DNA of 64,000 bases. Source: Acrocarpospora catenulata. GTDB lineage: Bacteria; Actinomycetota; Actinomycetes; Streptosporangiales; Streptosporangiaceae. The position numbers and the translations under genes were made by a program. Where the stretch lies: the NCBI RefSeq assembly GCF_018476525.1, contig NZ_JAHCST010000015.1, positions 139,963 to 203,962 on the forward strand. Direction: 5' to 3'. The notes beneath the pieces were generated by a model that was not told the DNA's origin, searched no databases, and saw only the letters and a list, made by a program, of their open reading frames with translations. Positions within the stretch are counted from its first letter, which is position 1; every line of letters starts with the position of its first letter. Shown in pieces: positions 44,253 to 52,572 of this stretch.

Positions 44253-46296
44253 GGGTTCCTCCGGTGCCGGTCACCAGCAGCTGACCGTAGGCGTCGACGG
44301 TCAGCCGCTGGTCGCTGAAGATCACGGTGGTCGAGGTGCCCTCCTCGACGATCGCCGGGCCGCGCACCTCGTGGCCGGGGGCCAGGGTGGCCCTGCCGTA
44401 CACCTGGAAGGTGGCGAACTCGCCGGTCGTCACGTCGTGGGCGCGGCGGGCCGAGATCGGCTCGGGCGTCCCAGGACCGGCGGGCGGGAGCTCCGGCAGG
44501 CCCGGCTTGGCCAGCCGGCCGACCGCGCGGACCCGGAGGGTGAGGATCTGCCCGCCGTCCGGCATCGCGTGGCCGTACCTGGCGGCGTGCTGGGCGTTGA
44601 ACCTGGCCAGCACGTCGGCGGCGGTGTCGCCGGGCCCCAGGTCGATGCCGAGGCTGTGCTCCTGGCCGTGGTAGCGGATGTCCAGGCGGCGGACGAGGGC
44701 ACGGTCCTCCGGTTTGACGCCCTGCGCGGAGAGCACCTCCTCGCCCCGCTCCTCCAGCTCGGCGAAGTACGGCTCCAGCGCGGCCAGCGAGGCGTCGCTG
44801 AGCGGGCGGAGCACGGTGGTGGCGAACTCGTACTCCAGGTCCGACATGAGCATGCCGAACGCCGAGAACGCGGCAGGGACCTGCGGGATGATCGTGGTGG
44901 CGATGCCCATCTCGCGGGCCAGCATCGGGCCGAGCAGCGGACCGGCCCCGCCGAAGGCGAGCAGCGCGAACTCGCGGGGGTCAAGCGCCCGCTCCACGGT
45001 GATCTCGCGCAGCGCGCCCACCGTCCGGGCGAGCAGGACCTGGAAGACGCTGGCCGCGGCCCGCTCGGCGGTCACCCCGAGCGGGACGGCCAGTTCGGTC
45101 TCGATCGCGGCACGCGCGGCGTCCGCGTCGATGCGCATGCCGCCGTCCAGGAACGCGCCCGGGTCGAGGTAGCCGAGCACCAGGGCGGCGTCGGTGACGG
45201 TCGGCTCGGTGCCGCCCGCGCCGTACGCGACCGGCCCGGGCACCGCGCCCGCGCTGTGCGGGCCGACCTTGAGCAGTCCCTCGTCGATCCACGCGATCGA
45301 ACCGCCACCCGCGCCGACCGTGCGGATGTCGAAGATGGGGATGAGCAGCGGGAAGCCGTCGATCGCCGCCTCGTGCACCTCGCCCGGCTCGCCGTTCTCG
45401 ATCACGCAGCAGTCCACGCTGGTCCCGCCGACGTCGAACGAGATCAGCCGGGGCAGCTCCAGGGTGCGGGCCAGGAACGAGGCGCCCACCACGCCGCCGG
45501 CCGGTCCGGACAGCACGGTGGTCAGCGGCGCGCGGCGGGCCAGCTCGGCGGTCATCGCGCCGCCGCCGGAGCGCATGATGTGCAGCGGATGGGTGAGCCC
45601 GGCCTCCGCCAGCCTGGCCTCCAGGGTGGTGATGTAGTCGCTCAGCACCGGCCGGATGTAGGCGTCCAGGGTGACCGTGCTGGTCCGCTCGTACTCCCGG
45701 TACTCCCGGGTGATGTCGGTGGAGACCGAGACGGACACCTCGGGGTGGGCCTCCCTGAGGATGGCCGCCACCCGGCGCTCGTGGTCGGGGTTGGCGTAGG
45801 AGTGCAGCAGGCAGACCGCCAGGGAGCGCAGGCCGTGCCGTTCCACCAGGAGCCGCCCGGCCGCGCGGACCGCGTCCTCGTCGAGTTCGGTCAGCACCTG
45901 GCCCTGGGCGTCGATTCTGCCGGGGACGCCGGTGCGGTGGCGGCGGGGCACCAGCGGCGGGGGCGGGGCGTAGGCGAAGTCGTACATGTGCTGGGCCGGG
46001 ACGTTGGCCCGGGCGATCTCCAGCAGGTCACGGAAGCCGTCGTTGGTGATGATCCCGACGGCCGCGCCCCGGCGCTGCAGGATCGCGTTCAGGCCGAGCG
46101 TGGTGCCGTGCACGAACGCCTCGACGTCGTCCAGACGATCGGTCAGCCCGCCGACCGCGTCGAGCACGCCGCGGGCGGGCGCGTCCGGCGTGGTCGGCGC
46201 CTTGTGCACCCGCAGCTCGCCGGTGGTCTCGTCGTAGGCGATGGCGTCGACGAAGGTGCCGCCGATGTCGACGGCGAGGCGGATTCTCGGTCTCAA
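44245..46296 (-). CDS. hyuA: Hydantoinase A / oxoprolinase A subunit
   Basis: 683 aa, ATP-using subunit with acetate/sugar-kinase-like fold. AVDIGGTFVDAIAYDETTGE at the start, HGTTLGLNAILQRRGA, IMRSGGGAMTAELARRAPLT, VLSGPAGGVVGASFLA, SFDVGGTSVDCCVIENGEPG and GAGGGSIAWIDEGLLKVGP follow in order. The start is TTG 46296, whose TTGA overlaps the amidohydrolase stop. The PAGG and GGTS phosphate-binding motifs are intact, so it should be active. Substrate among hydantoins is not readable. Confidence 0.93.
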   Translation of the reverse strand: MRPRIRLAVDIGGTFVDAIAYDETTGELRVHKAPTTPDAPARGVLDAVGGLTDRLDDVEAFVHGTTLGLNAILQRRGAAVGIITNDGFRDLLEIARANVPAQHMYDFAYAPPPPLVPRRHRTGVPGRIDAQGQVLTELDEDAVRAAGRLLVERHGLRSLAVCLLHSYANPDHERRVAAILREAHPEVSVSVSTDITREYREYERTSTVTLDAYIRPVLSDYITTLEARLAEAGLTHPLHIMRSGGGAMTAELARRAPLTTVLSGPAGGVVGASFLARTLELPRLISFDVGGTSVDCCVIENGEPGEVHEAAIDGFPLLIPIFDIRTVGAGGGSIAWIDEGLLKVGPHSAGAVPGPVAYGAGGTEPTVTDAALVLGYLDPGAFLDGGMRIDADAARAAIETELAVPLGVTAERAAASVFQVLLARTVGALREITVERALDPREFALLAFGGAGPLLGPMLAREMGIATTIIPQVPAAFSAFGMLMSDLEYEFATTVLRPLSDASLAALEPYFAELEERGEEVLSAQGVKPEDRALVRRLDIRYHGQEHSLGIDLGPGDTAADVLARFNAQHAARYGHAMPDGGQILTLRVRAVGRLAKPGLPELPPAGPGTPEPISARRAHDVTTGEFATFQVYGRATLAPGHEVRGPAIVEEGTSTTVIFSDQRLTVDAYGQLLVTGTGGTHD

Positions 46297-47579
46297 CGGG
46301 TGCCTCCCAAGGCGGGCCGGGGGACGGGCAGGTCATCGCGGACGATCCGCCCGGCCTGCATGACGAAGGGGATGCGCCGGAGCGCGGAGAGATCGCTCAG
46401 CGGGTCCCGGTCGGTGACGATCAGATCGGCCAGGTGGCCCTCCTCGACCACACCGGCCTGGCCGGCCAGGCCGACCAGCCGGGCCGCGTCGAGGGTGCCG
46501 GTGCGGAGCGCCTGCGCGGGGTCCAGGCCGGCCTCGGCCAGGAACTCCATCTCGCGGACGGCGACCACGGTGTCCTCGATCGGCTCGCCCGGCGGGTAGT
46601 CGGTGCCGGCCAGCAGGGTGATGCCGGGCCGGTCCGGGTCGGCGGGGTCGGCGACGCCCGCGGCGATCGCCCGCCGGATGCTGGCCAGGTGACCGGGGCC
46701 CACGTCGAGGGCCCGCTCGACCTGCCACGGAGTGAAGCGGTGCTCGGCCATCCACTCGGGGCAGCGGGTGACGCAGAGCGTCGGGGTGAGGAAGACCCGC
46801 CGCTCCGCCATCTGCCGCGCGGTGTCGCCGTCCAGTTCGTAGGCGTGCTCGAAGCCGCGCACCCCCGCCGCGAGCGCCTCCCTGATCGCGGCGCCCGCGC
46901 CCGCGTGCGCGGTCACGTAGGTGCCGTGCTCCTCGGCGGCGCGGACCACCGCGCGCATCTCGTCCAGGGTCATCTGCGCGCCCGTGAACGACTCGCCCTG
47001 GTGGGCGATGCCGCCGGTGATGAAGATCTTGATGAGGTCGGCGCCCGCCGCCAGCTCCGTCCTGGCCGCGCGGAGGAAGTCGTCGTGCCCGTCGGCGTAG
47101 GAGCAGGCGGAGCCCTGCCCGTGGCCGCCGGTGGTGGAGATCGCCCGGCCGGCGCCGACGATCCGCGGCGCGGCCACCCAGCCCTGCTCGGCGGCCGTGC
47201 GGATGAGCAGGTCGGCCCGGTTCTGCTCGTGCACGCAGCGGATCGTGGTGACCCCCGCGCGGAGCGCGTCCTGGGCCCGGGAGAGCGCGCGCAGCGCGGT
47301 GAGCCCGGAGTCCTCCGCCTCGTCGATGGCCGAGAACGGGTAGACCACCGACAGGTGGGTGTGCACCGAGATCAGGCCCGGCAGGACGTACCGGCCGCCC
47401 AGCTCGACGGTTCGCGCGCCGGGCGGCGGCGGGTCCGTGGTGATCCGCTCGATGCGGCCCGCCGCGACCGCGACGTTGTGGTCGCGGCGGATCCGGCCCG
47501 CGCGCACGTCCACGACGTGCCCTCCGGTCAGCCAGTAGGCGGGCTCGGGAATGGATGTGGGCATCACGCTCTCCCTCAT
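46293..47579 (-). CDS. Metal-dependent amidohydrolase (imidazolonepropionase/prolidase-like)
   Basis: 428 aa, subtype I amidohydrolase. ISVHTHLSVVYPFS (HxH about residue 73), GADLIKIFITGGIAHQGE with the bridging Lys (about 185), TAHAGAGAAIREAL, RGFEHAYELD and LLAGTDYPPGE (Asp about 320) give a complete binuclear site. Related enzymes cut Xaa-Pro or N-acyl amino acids, or imidazolone rings. It lies between the flavoprotein genes and hyuA with ATGA and TTGA overlaps. A second ATG at codon 6 is possible. Confidence 0.88.
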   Translation of the reverse strand: MRESVMPTSIPEPAYWLTGGHVVDVRAGRIRRDHNVAVAAGRIERITTDPPPPGARTVELGGRYVLPGLISVHTHLSVVYPFSAIDEAEDSGLTALRALSRAQDALRAGVTTIRCVHEQNRADLLIRTAAEQGWVAAPRIVGAGRAISTTGGHGQGSACSYADGHDDFLRAARTELAAGADLIKIFITGGIAHQGESFTGAQMTLDEMRAVVRAAEEHGTYVTAHAGAGAAIREALAAGVRGFEHAYELDGDTARQMAERRVFLTPTLCVTRCPEWMAEHRFTPWQVERALDVGPGHLASIRRAIAAGVADPADPDRPGITLLAGTDYPPGEPIEDTVVAVREMEFLAEAGLDPAQALRTGTLDAARLVGLAGQAGVVEEGHLADLIVTDRDPLSDLSALRRIPFVMQAGRIVRDDLPVPRPALGGTR

Positions 47580-48715
47580 GTCAGCAGCCGTTCCGGGCCC
47601 AGGTCGGAGATGTCGACGGGTGGCGGGGCGCCCTCGGCCAGGCGGCGCAGCGTCTCACCCCACAGGGGCCCGAAGGTGAACGCGTAGGTGCCGCCCGCGA
47701 CCAGGAAGCCGGGCGCGCCCGGCACCTCGCCGATCAGCGGCATCTCGTCGGGGGTGGCCGCCAGCGGCCCCGCCCAGGCGCGGAGCAGGCGCAGCCGGGT
47801 CAGGAACGGCAGGATCCGTACGGCGAGCGCCACGTTGCCCAGCAGGCTGGCCGTGCTGGTGGCGCTCCTGCCGGCCAGGTCCAGGGTGCGGGCGGGCCAG
47901 CCGCCGCCGATCAGCACGTTCCCCGCGGTGACCTGCTTGACCGACAGGCCCTCGCCGATGTGCTGGACGAGGTGGGACATCACCGGCGGCACCCGGACGG
48001 TGGCGTGCATCTGGATCGCCACCGGCGTCATCCGCAGCCGGATCCCGGCCAGCGCGGCGACCTCGCCCAGCCACGGTCCCGCCACGTCGATCACCACCGG
48101 CGCCTCGACGGTGTGCGCGCCCGCGGTGACCCGCCAGATCCCGGCGTCCCTGGTGATCCCGCGGACCGGCGCGAAGGGGGTCACCTCGGCGCCGTACCTG
48201 ATCGCGGCGGCCAGGTAGGCCGGGGTGACCTTCAGCGGGTTGGCGTACCCGTCCAGCTCGCACCAGCTGGCCGCGGCCACGGTCGGGCCGAGGAGGGGGA
48301 GCGCGGCCCGGGCGGCGTCGCCGTCCAGCACCTCCGTCTTGATCCCCGCGTCGGCCTCCCAGCGGTGCTTGTCGTGGAGTTCCCGGCACTGCCCGGGGGT
48401 CTCCGCGACGGTGAAGCCGCCGCCGCGGCGCAGCTCGACCGAGGTCTCCAGCTCCTCCTCCAGGCCGGCCCACAGGTCGCTGGCGGCGCGCTGCAGCGGC
48501 AGGAAGCGGGCGCTGTCCAGGGGCACCGCCTGGCCGGGGCGGCGGGTGTGCACGGCCTGCACGTGCAGGTTCCCCGCAGTGGTCCCGGAGCCCTCGCGGC
48601 CGGGCGCGCTCCGGTCGAAGACCCGGACCCGGTGCCCGGCGCGGGCGATCCGGTAGGCCGCGGCGGCGCCGAGCACCCCGGCGCCCACGACGATCACGTC
48701 GGCGGTCGCGCTCAT
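47576..48715 (-). CDS. FAD-dependent amine/amino-acid oxidase subunit (DAAO-like)
   Basis: 379 aa, DAAO/glycine-oxidase fold. VIVVGAGVLGAAAAYRIARA (residues 8-27) binds FAD; FDRSAPGREGSGTTAGNLHV, VIDVAGPWLGEVAALAGI, and the C-terminal TPDEMPLIGEVPGAPGFLVA then GGTYAFTFGPLWGE are family text. It is the catalytic beta subunit of an HcnABC/LhpBEF/opine-oxidase-like three-part dehydrogenase encoded with the next two genes. It oxidises a secondary or D-amino acid (sarcosine, hydroxyproline, opine type). ATGA overlaps both ways. Confidence 0.88.
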   Translation of the reverse strand: MSATADVIVVGAGVLGAAAAYRIARAGHRVRVFDRSAPGREGSGTTAGNLHVQAVHTRRPGQAVPLDSARFLPLQRAASDLWAGLEEELETSVELRRGGGFTVAETPGQCRELHDKHRWEADAGIKTEVLDGDAARAALPLLGPTVAAASWCELDGYANPLKVTPAYLAAAIRYGAEVTPFAPVRGITRDAGIWRVTAGAHTVEAPVVIDVAGPWLGEVAALAGIRLRMTPVAIQMHATVRVPPVMSHLVQHIGEGLSVKQVTAGNVLIGGGWPARTLDLAGRSATSTASLLGNVALAVRILPFLTRLRLLRAWAGPLAATPDEMPLIGEVPGAPGFLVAGGTYAFTFGPLWGETLRRLAEGAPPPVDISDLGPERLLT

Positions 48716-50115
48716 GCCGGTCCGTCCGTTCCGGCGTCCTCCGCGGCGAGGTCGAGCAGTGTGGCGATCTCCACCGGCCGGACCGGGGTCCGCGCGGGGA
48801 ACACAGGGGTCGCCGCGGCGGGCGCGGGCGCGGCCTCGCGGACCAGCCCGGCCACCGCGAAGCCGCACGCCCGGCCCTGGCAGGGCCCCATGCCCGCGCG
48901 GGTCCACGCCTTGGTGGCGTTCAGGTCGCCCGCGGCGGGACCGGCGGCCACGGCGCGGACCTCTCCCGCGGTGACCGCCTCGCACCGGCAGGCCATGGTG
49001 TGCTCGGGAAGCGCGGGCAGCAGCGTGGCGAGCAGGTCGGCGGGGCTGGGGTAGAGGGCCTCGGTGAGCGCGGCGAAACGGGCCAGGCGGCGGATCCGCC
49101 GGGCCGGGCGGGGGGCCGGTCGGCCGGTCAGCCGGGCGAGGATGTCGTCGGCCGCCGCGCGGCCCCTGGCGGTGGCCAGGTGGACGCCGCCGATCCCGGC
49201 CGCCTCGCCGGCCACATGGACGTCCTCCCGGGAGGTCCGCCCAGCGGGGTCGGTCACCGGGACCGCGTCGCCGGTGGCCGCGTCGGCGCGTACCGCGCAG
49301 CCGAGCAGGCGGACCAGGTCGGTCTGCGGGCGGAAGCCATACCCGACGCAGAGCGCGTCCACCTCGACGGTGCGGACCGGTACGGCGGGGCGCGCGGTGG
49401 CGGCCAGGGTCACCGCGGAGACGCGGTCGCCGCCGTCGGCGCGGAGCACCACCGTGCCCTGCCAGATCGGCACCCTGGCCCTGGCCAGGCGCGCGCCGTA
49501 GCCGGCGAGTTCGCGGAGCCGCGCCGGGTGGCGGACCGCGCCGAGCGCCCGCAGCCCCGCCCGGTACGGGGTGCCCGCTTCGGCGATGCCCGCCACCCGC
49601 ACCCCGAGCGCCAGCAGCGTGCAGGCGACGGGGAGCAGGAAGGGCCCGGAACCGGCCAGCACCACCCGATCCCCGATCGGGGTGTGGTCGGCCGCGGCCA
49701 GGTGCTGGGCGAAACCCGGGGTGGTGACGCCGGGGAGCTGCCAGCCGGGGAACGGGATGGCGCGCTCGTAGGCACCGGTGGCCAGCAGCAGGTGGCGGCC
49801 GCGCAGCCGGACCGGCCGCCCGGCGGGGTCCGCCGCGAGCAGCGTGCGGCCGTCGTCGGCGACACCCCAGACCAGGTGGCCGGTGCGGCACTCCACGCCG
49901 GCCGCGCGCACCCGCTCGACGAGCCTGCGCCCCTCGGGGCGGTGGTCGCCCCAGAGCGCGGCCACCTCGGGCGCGGGGCGGCGGTAGTACTGCCCGCCCA
50001 GCTCGGCCTGTTCGTCCAGGACAGTCACGGTGAGCCCGGCTTGGGCCAGCCGCAGCGCGGCGGTCAGCCCGGCGGGGCCGCCGCCGACGACCAGGACGTC
50101 CCTTTCAACGATCAT
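48712..50115 (-). CDS. FAD/NAD(P)-fold dehydrogenase subunit with BFD-type [2Fe-2S] site
   Basis: 467 aa, alpha subunit of the three-part dehydrogenase. VLVVGGGPAGLTAALRLAQA near the start, ELGGQYYRRPAP typical of HcnB-like proteins, and LLLATGAYERAIPFPGWQLP then GVTTPGFAQ. A C-terminal BFD-like cluster has Cys in MACRCEAVTAGEV and GMGPCQGRACG. It should pass electrons from the DAAO-like subunit to the chain through its iron-sulfur site and the small ferredoxin subunit. ATG 50115 overlaps the ferredoxin stop by 11 bp. Confidence 0.9.
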   Translation of the reverse strand: MIVERDVLVVGGGPAGLTAALRLAQAGLTVTVLDEQAELGGQYYRRPAPEVAALWGDHRPEGRRLVERVRAAGVECRTGHLVWGVADDGRTLLAADPAGRPVRLRGRHLLLATGAYERAIPFPGWQLPGVTTPGFAQHLAAADHTPIGDRVVLAGSGPFLLPVACTLLALGVRVAGIAEAGTPYRAGLRALGAVRHPARLRELAGYGARLARARVPIWQGTVVLRADGGDRVSAVTLAATARPAVPVRTVEVDALCVGYGFRPQTDLVRLLGCAVRADAATGDAVPVTDPAGRTSREDVHVAGEAAGIGGVHLATARGRAAADDILARLTGRPAPRPARRIRRLARFAALTEALYPSPADLLATLLPALPEHTMACRCEAVTAGEVRAVAAGPAAGDLNATKAWTRAGMGPCQGRACGFAVAGLVREAAPAPAAATPVFPARTPVRPVEIATLLDLAAEDAGTDGPA

Positions 50116-50389
50116 CGCGTGTCCCCGTGTCGACCCGCATGCCCGCCCGGACCCGGGTCAGGCAGGCGCGGACCGCCTCCCGGCCGTCCACGGTGACCTC
50201 GCACTCCAGGCAGACGCCCATGCCGCAGAACGGTCCGCGGGGCCCGCCGTCCACCGGGTTGCGGCGCAGCGTCCACCGCCCGTCGCCGACCAGCGCGGCG
50301 GCCAGGCTGACGCCCGCGGCGGCGGTGGTCCGGCGGCCGTCGACGGTGATCGTCACGCTGTTCGCCTTGGTGTTCGTCAGGGGGTTCAT
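50105..50389 (-). CDS. [2Fe-2S] ferredoxin-like small subunit (HcnA/LhpE-like)
   Basis: 94 aa. The plant-type ferredoxin core of this family is visible: VTITVDGRRTTAAAGVSLAA, LRRNPVDGGPRGPFCGMGVC, LECEVTVDGREAVRACLTRV. Four cysteines are in C-x4-C-x2-C ... C order (FCGMGVCLEC, RAC). It is the gamma subunit beside the two flavoprotein genes. ATGA overlap with the DapA-like gene. Confidence 0.88.
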   Translation of the reverse strand: MNPLTNTKANSVTITVDGRRTTAAAGVSLAAALVGDGRWTLRRNPVDGGPRGPFCGMGVCLECEVTVDGREAVRACLTRVRAGMRVDTGTRDDR

Positions 50390-51324
50390 CGCGCGTCCCC
50401 GGTCAGGCCGGCGTCCCGCAGGATCGCGGCGATGGCCTCCAGCGTCGCCGGGTCCTCGATCGGGAGCAGCGGCGGCCGGACGTGCCCGCCCGGCTGGCCG
50501 AGCAGCCGCATGGCGGCCTTGAGCTGGGCGATCGGCGTGCCGTACACGGCGCTGTAGTCGGGGTTGATCAGACGTCCGGAGAGTGCGGTGTACCGGTCGG
50601 CCCAGCCGCGCGCGGTCACCGCGTCTGCGGCCGCGACGGCCTCGTAGTACGGCACCGCGAACGGCGCCCCGATGCCGCCCCCGTCGATGTTGCCGTCCCC
50701 GCCCAGCCCGAGCAGGACGGCCAGTCCCCGCCGGTGCAGGAAGCTGCCGAACACCCGGACCTGGTCGCTGACCGCCTCGACGGTGGCGAGCATGCGCAGC
50801 CAGTCGCCGGTGCTGTCCTTGATCGCGACCACGTTCTCCAGGTCGGCCAGCCGCCGGACCAGCCCGGGGTGGGCGGAGATGTCGGCCGCGACGCCGCGCG
50901 GCCAGTTGTAGACCATGAACGGCAGGTCGGTGGCCGAGCTGACCTCGCGGTAGAAGGCGAGGATCTCCTCGGGCCCCGGGTGGACGTACGGCGGCGGGGT
51001 GGCGAGCACCCCGTCGGCGCCTGCCGCCGCGGCGTGCCTGGCCAGGTCGGCCGCCTCCGCCGCGGTGTACGCGCTGACCCCGATCACCACCGGAATCCGC
51101 CCGGAGAGCTCGGACACCGCGATCTCGGCGACCCGGCGGCGCTCGTCCGGGGTCTGGCTGAACCACTCGCCGGTGCTCCCGTTCATCAGAACCCCGTGCA
51201 CCCCCTGCTCGGCGTAGAGCCGGACCAGCGCGCGCAACGCCGCCTCGTCCACCGCGCCTTCCGCCGTGAAGGGCGTGGGAGCGGCAGGCCAGTAGCCGTG
51301 CCAGGTGACGTCGTCGCGGTCCAT
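50386..51324 (-). CDS. Dihydrodipicolinate synthase-family lyase/deaminase
   Basis: 312 aa from ATG 51324 (GGAG upstream). Class I aldolase-like barrel with GVHGVLMNGSTGEWFSQTPD (the phosphate/carboxylate GSTGE motif), YVHPGPEEILAFYREV, FMVYNWPRGVAADI with the Tyr, and NVVAIKDSTGDWLRML with the Schiff-base Lys (about 169). As first gene of an operon with an HcnABC/LhpBEF-like dehydrogenase, a role like pyrroline-4-hydroxy-2-carboxylate deaminase or an N-acetylneuraminate-lyase-like cleavage is more likely than lysine synthesis. Confidence 0.88.
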   Translation of the reverse strand: MDRDDVTWHGYWPAAPTPFTAEGAVDEAALRALVRLYAEQGVHGVLMNGSTGEWFSQTPDERRRVAEIAVSELSGRIPVVIGVSAYTAAEAADLARHAAAAGADGVLATPPPYVHPGPEEILAFYREVSSATDLPFMVYNWPRGVAADISAHPGLVRRLADLENVVAIKDSTGDWLRMLATVEAVSDQVRVFGSFLHRRGLAVLLGLGGDGNIDGGGIGAPFAVPYYEAVAAADAVTARGWADRYTALSGRLINPDYSAVYGTPIAQLKAAMRLLGQPGGHVRPPLLPIEDPATLEAIAAILRDAGLTGDAR

Positions 51325-51384
51325 GGGTCTCTGTCTCCTGAGGTCCTGTTGCTCCGCACTGAGGTCCAGCTGCTTCGCACCTTC

Positions 51385-51400
51385 GTGGGATCGGTTGCAT
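51385..51400. promoter_or_regulatory. LacI-type operator, copy 1
   Basis: GTGGGATCGGTTGCAT, matching the near-palindrome at 51515-51530 in about 12 of 16 bases with the same central CG. It lies 61 bp before the DapA-like start, in the promoter zone of the 14-gene operon. Confidence 0.5.
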
Positions 51401-51514
51401 AAGGTTGCGCCAACGATCATGTTGCGGTCAAGCAAGAAACATGGTTTTTACCGGGGTCATTTCCCCGAAATGCCTCTCGAGAGGACTGTCGGCCTGCAAT
51501 GATCACGCGCTAAC

Positions 51515-51530
51515 ATGGGATCGATCTCAT
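51515..51530. promoter_or_regulatory. LacI-type operator, copy 2
   Basis: ATGGGATCGATCTCAT is palindromic at 14 of 16 positions, and flanking C/G extend it to 18 bp. It has the central CG typical of LacI-family operators and lies 13 bp before the lacI-family ATG, so autoregulation is likely. Confidence 0.55.
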
Positions 51531-51542
51531 GCAAGGAGCAGG

Positions 51543-52565
51543 ATGGCCATCACCCTCAAGGACGTCGCCGGCGCGGCGGGCGTGTCCCGGAGCACGGCCT
51601 CCCGCGCGTTGAGCGGGTCCGCGCTGATCTCCCCGGAGACCCGGGCCGCCGTCGAGGAGGCCGCCGCGCGGCTCGGCTACCGGCCCAACCGGGTCGCCAG
51701 CGCGCTGCGCTCCCGGCAGTCCCGGCTGATCGGCCTGATCCTGAACAACCTGATCAACGCGTCCTTCCACACCATCGCCGAGGTGGTGCAGCATCGCGCC
51801 GCCGCCGAGAACTACCAGGTCATGCTCTGCATCACCGACGCCGACCCCAAGCGCGAGGAGTCCTTCCTGCGCACCCTGGCCGGTTACGGGGTGGACGGTT
51901 TAGTCATGATCGGCAGCGGCAAGAACGCCGCGGTCATCAACGCCCTGCTCGGCGAGGGCATCGGCGTGGTGAACGTGATCCGCGCCGCCGCCGAGTGCGC
52001 CGCCCCCTCGGTGCTCGCCGCCGACCGCGAGGGCGCGCACGCCGCCACCGAGCACCTGATCGACCTCGGGCACCGGCGGATCGCCTTCATCGGCGGCGAA
52101 CTGACCGCAAACTCGGGGCGGGAACGGTTCACCGGTTACGAGCAGGCCCTCCGCGAGCACGGCATCCCGTTCGACGAGGCCCTCGTCGAACGCGGCCCCT
52201 TCGACCCAGCCTTCGGCGCCGCGGCCGTCACCCGCCTGCTGTCCCGCCGCCCGACCGCCCTGTTCATCGCCAACCACGAGGCCGTGTTCGGCGCGCTGCC
52301 CACCCTCGCCACGGCCGGGGTGGCCGTGCCGGGCGAGCTCTCGCTCATCTGCTACGAGGACATCCCCTGGCTGCACTGGTGGCAGCCGCCGGTCACCGTG
52401 GTCGACAACGGCGCGCGGGAGCTCGGCGAACTCGCCGTCGACCTGCTGCTCCAGCAGATCGAGAACCGCGCCCCGAACCCGGCCAGGTCCGCGCGCGGCC
52501 GTACCTACCGGGTGGGCGCCCAGCTGGTCACCCGCGCCTCGTGCGCGCCGCCCCGGGCGGACTGA
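51543..52565 (+). CDS. LacI-family transcriptional regulator
   Basis: 340 aa. ATG 51543 has AAGGAG upstream. Helix-turn-helix ITLKDVAGAAGVSRSTASRA (residues 3-22) with hinge YRPNRVASALRSRQSRLIGL, then a periplasmic-binding-protein-like domain with HLIDLGHRRIAFIGGELTAN and ICYEDIPWLHWWQPPVTVVD. It should repress the divergent operon until a pathway ligand binds. Two matching palindromes lie in the 218-bp gap. It converges on the histidine kinase gene 7 bp away. Confidence 0.92.
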   Translation: MAITLKDVAGAAGVSRSTASRALSGSALISPETRAAVEEAAARLGYRPNRVASALRSRQSRLIGLILNNLINASFHTIAEVVQHRAAAENYQVMLCITDADPKREESFLRTLAGYGVDGLVMIGSGKNAAVINALLGEGIGVVNVIRAAAECAAPSVLAADREGAHAATEHLIDLGHRRIAFIGGELTANSGRERFTGYEQALREHGIPFDEALVERGPFDPAFGAAAVTRLLSRRPTALFIANHEAVFGALPTLATAGVAVPGELSLICYEDIPWLHWWQPPVTVVDNGARELGELAVDLLLQQIENRAPNPARSARGRTYRVGAQLVTRASCAPPRAD

Positions 52566-52572
52566 ACCGGCC

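Noticed and set aside
44209..46599. Very long open frame (about 800 codons) opposite hyuA
   Set aside because: It is antisense to a gene with full family motifs and has the Gly/Arg/Val/Asp-rich composition of a high-GC shadow frame. No recognisable domain or ribosome site.
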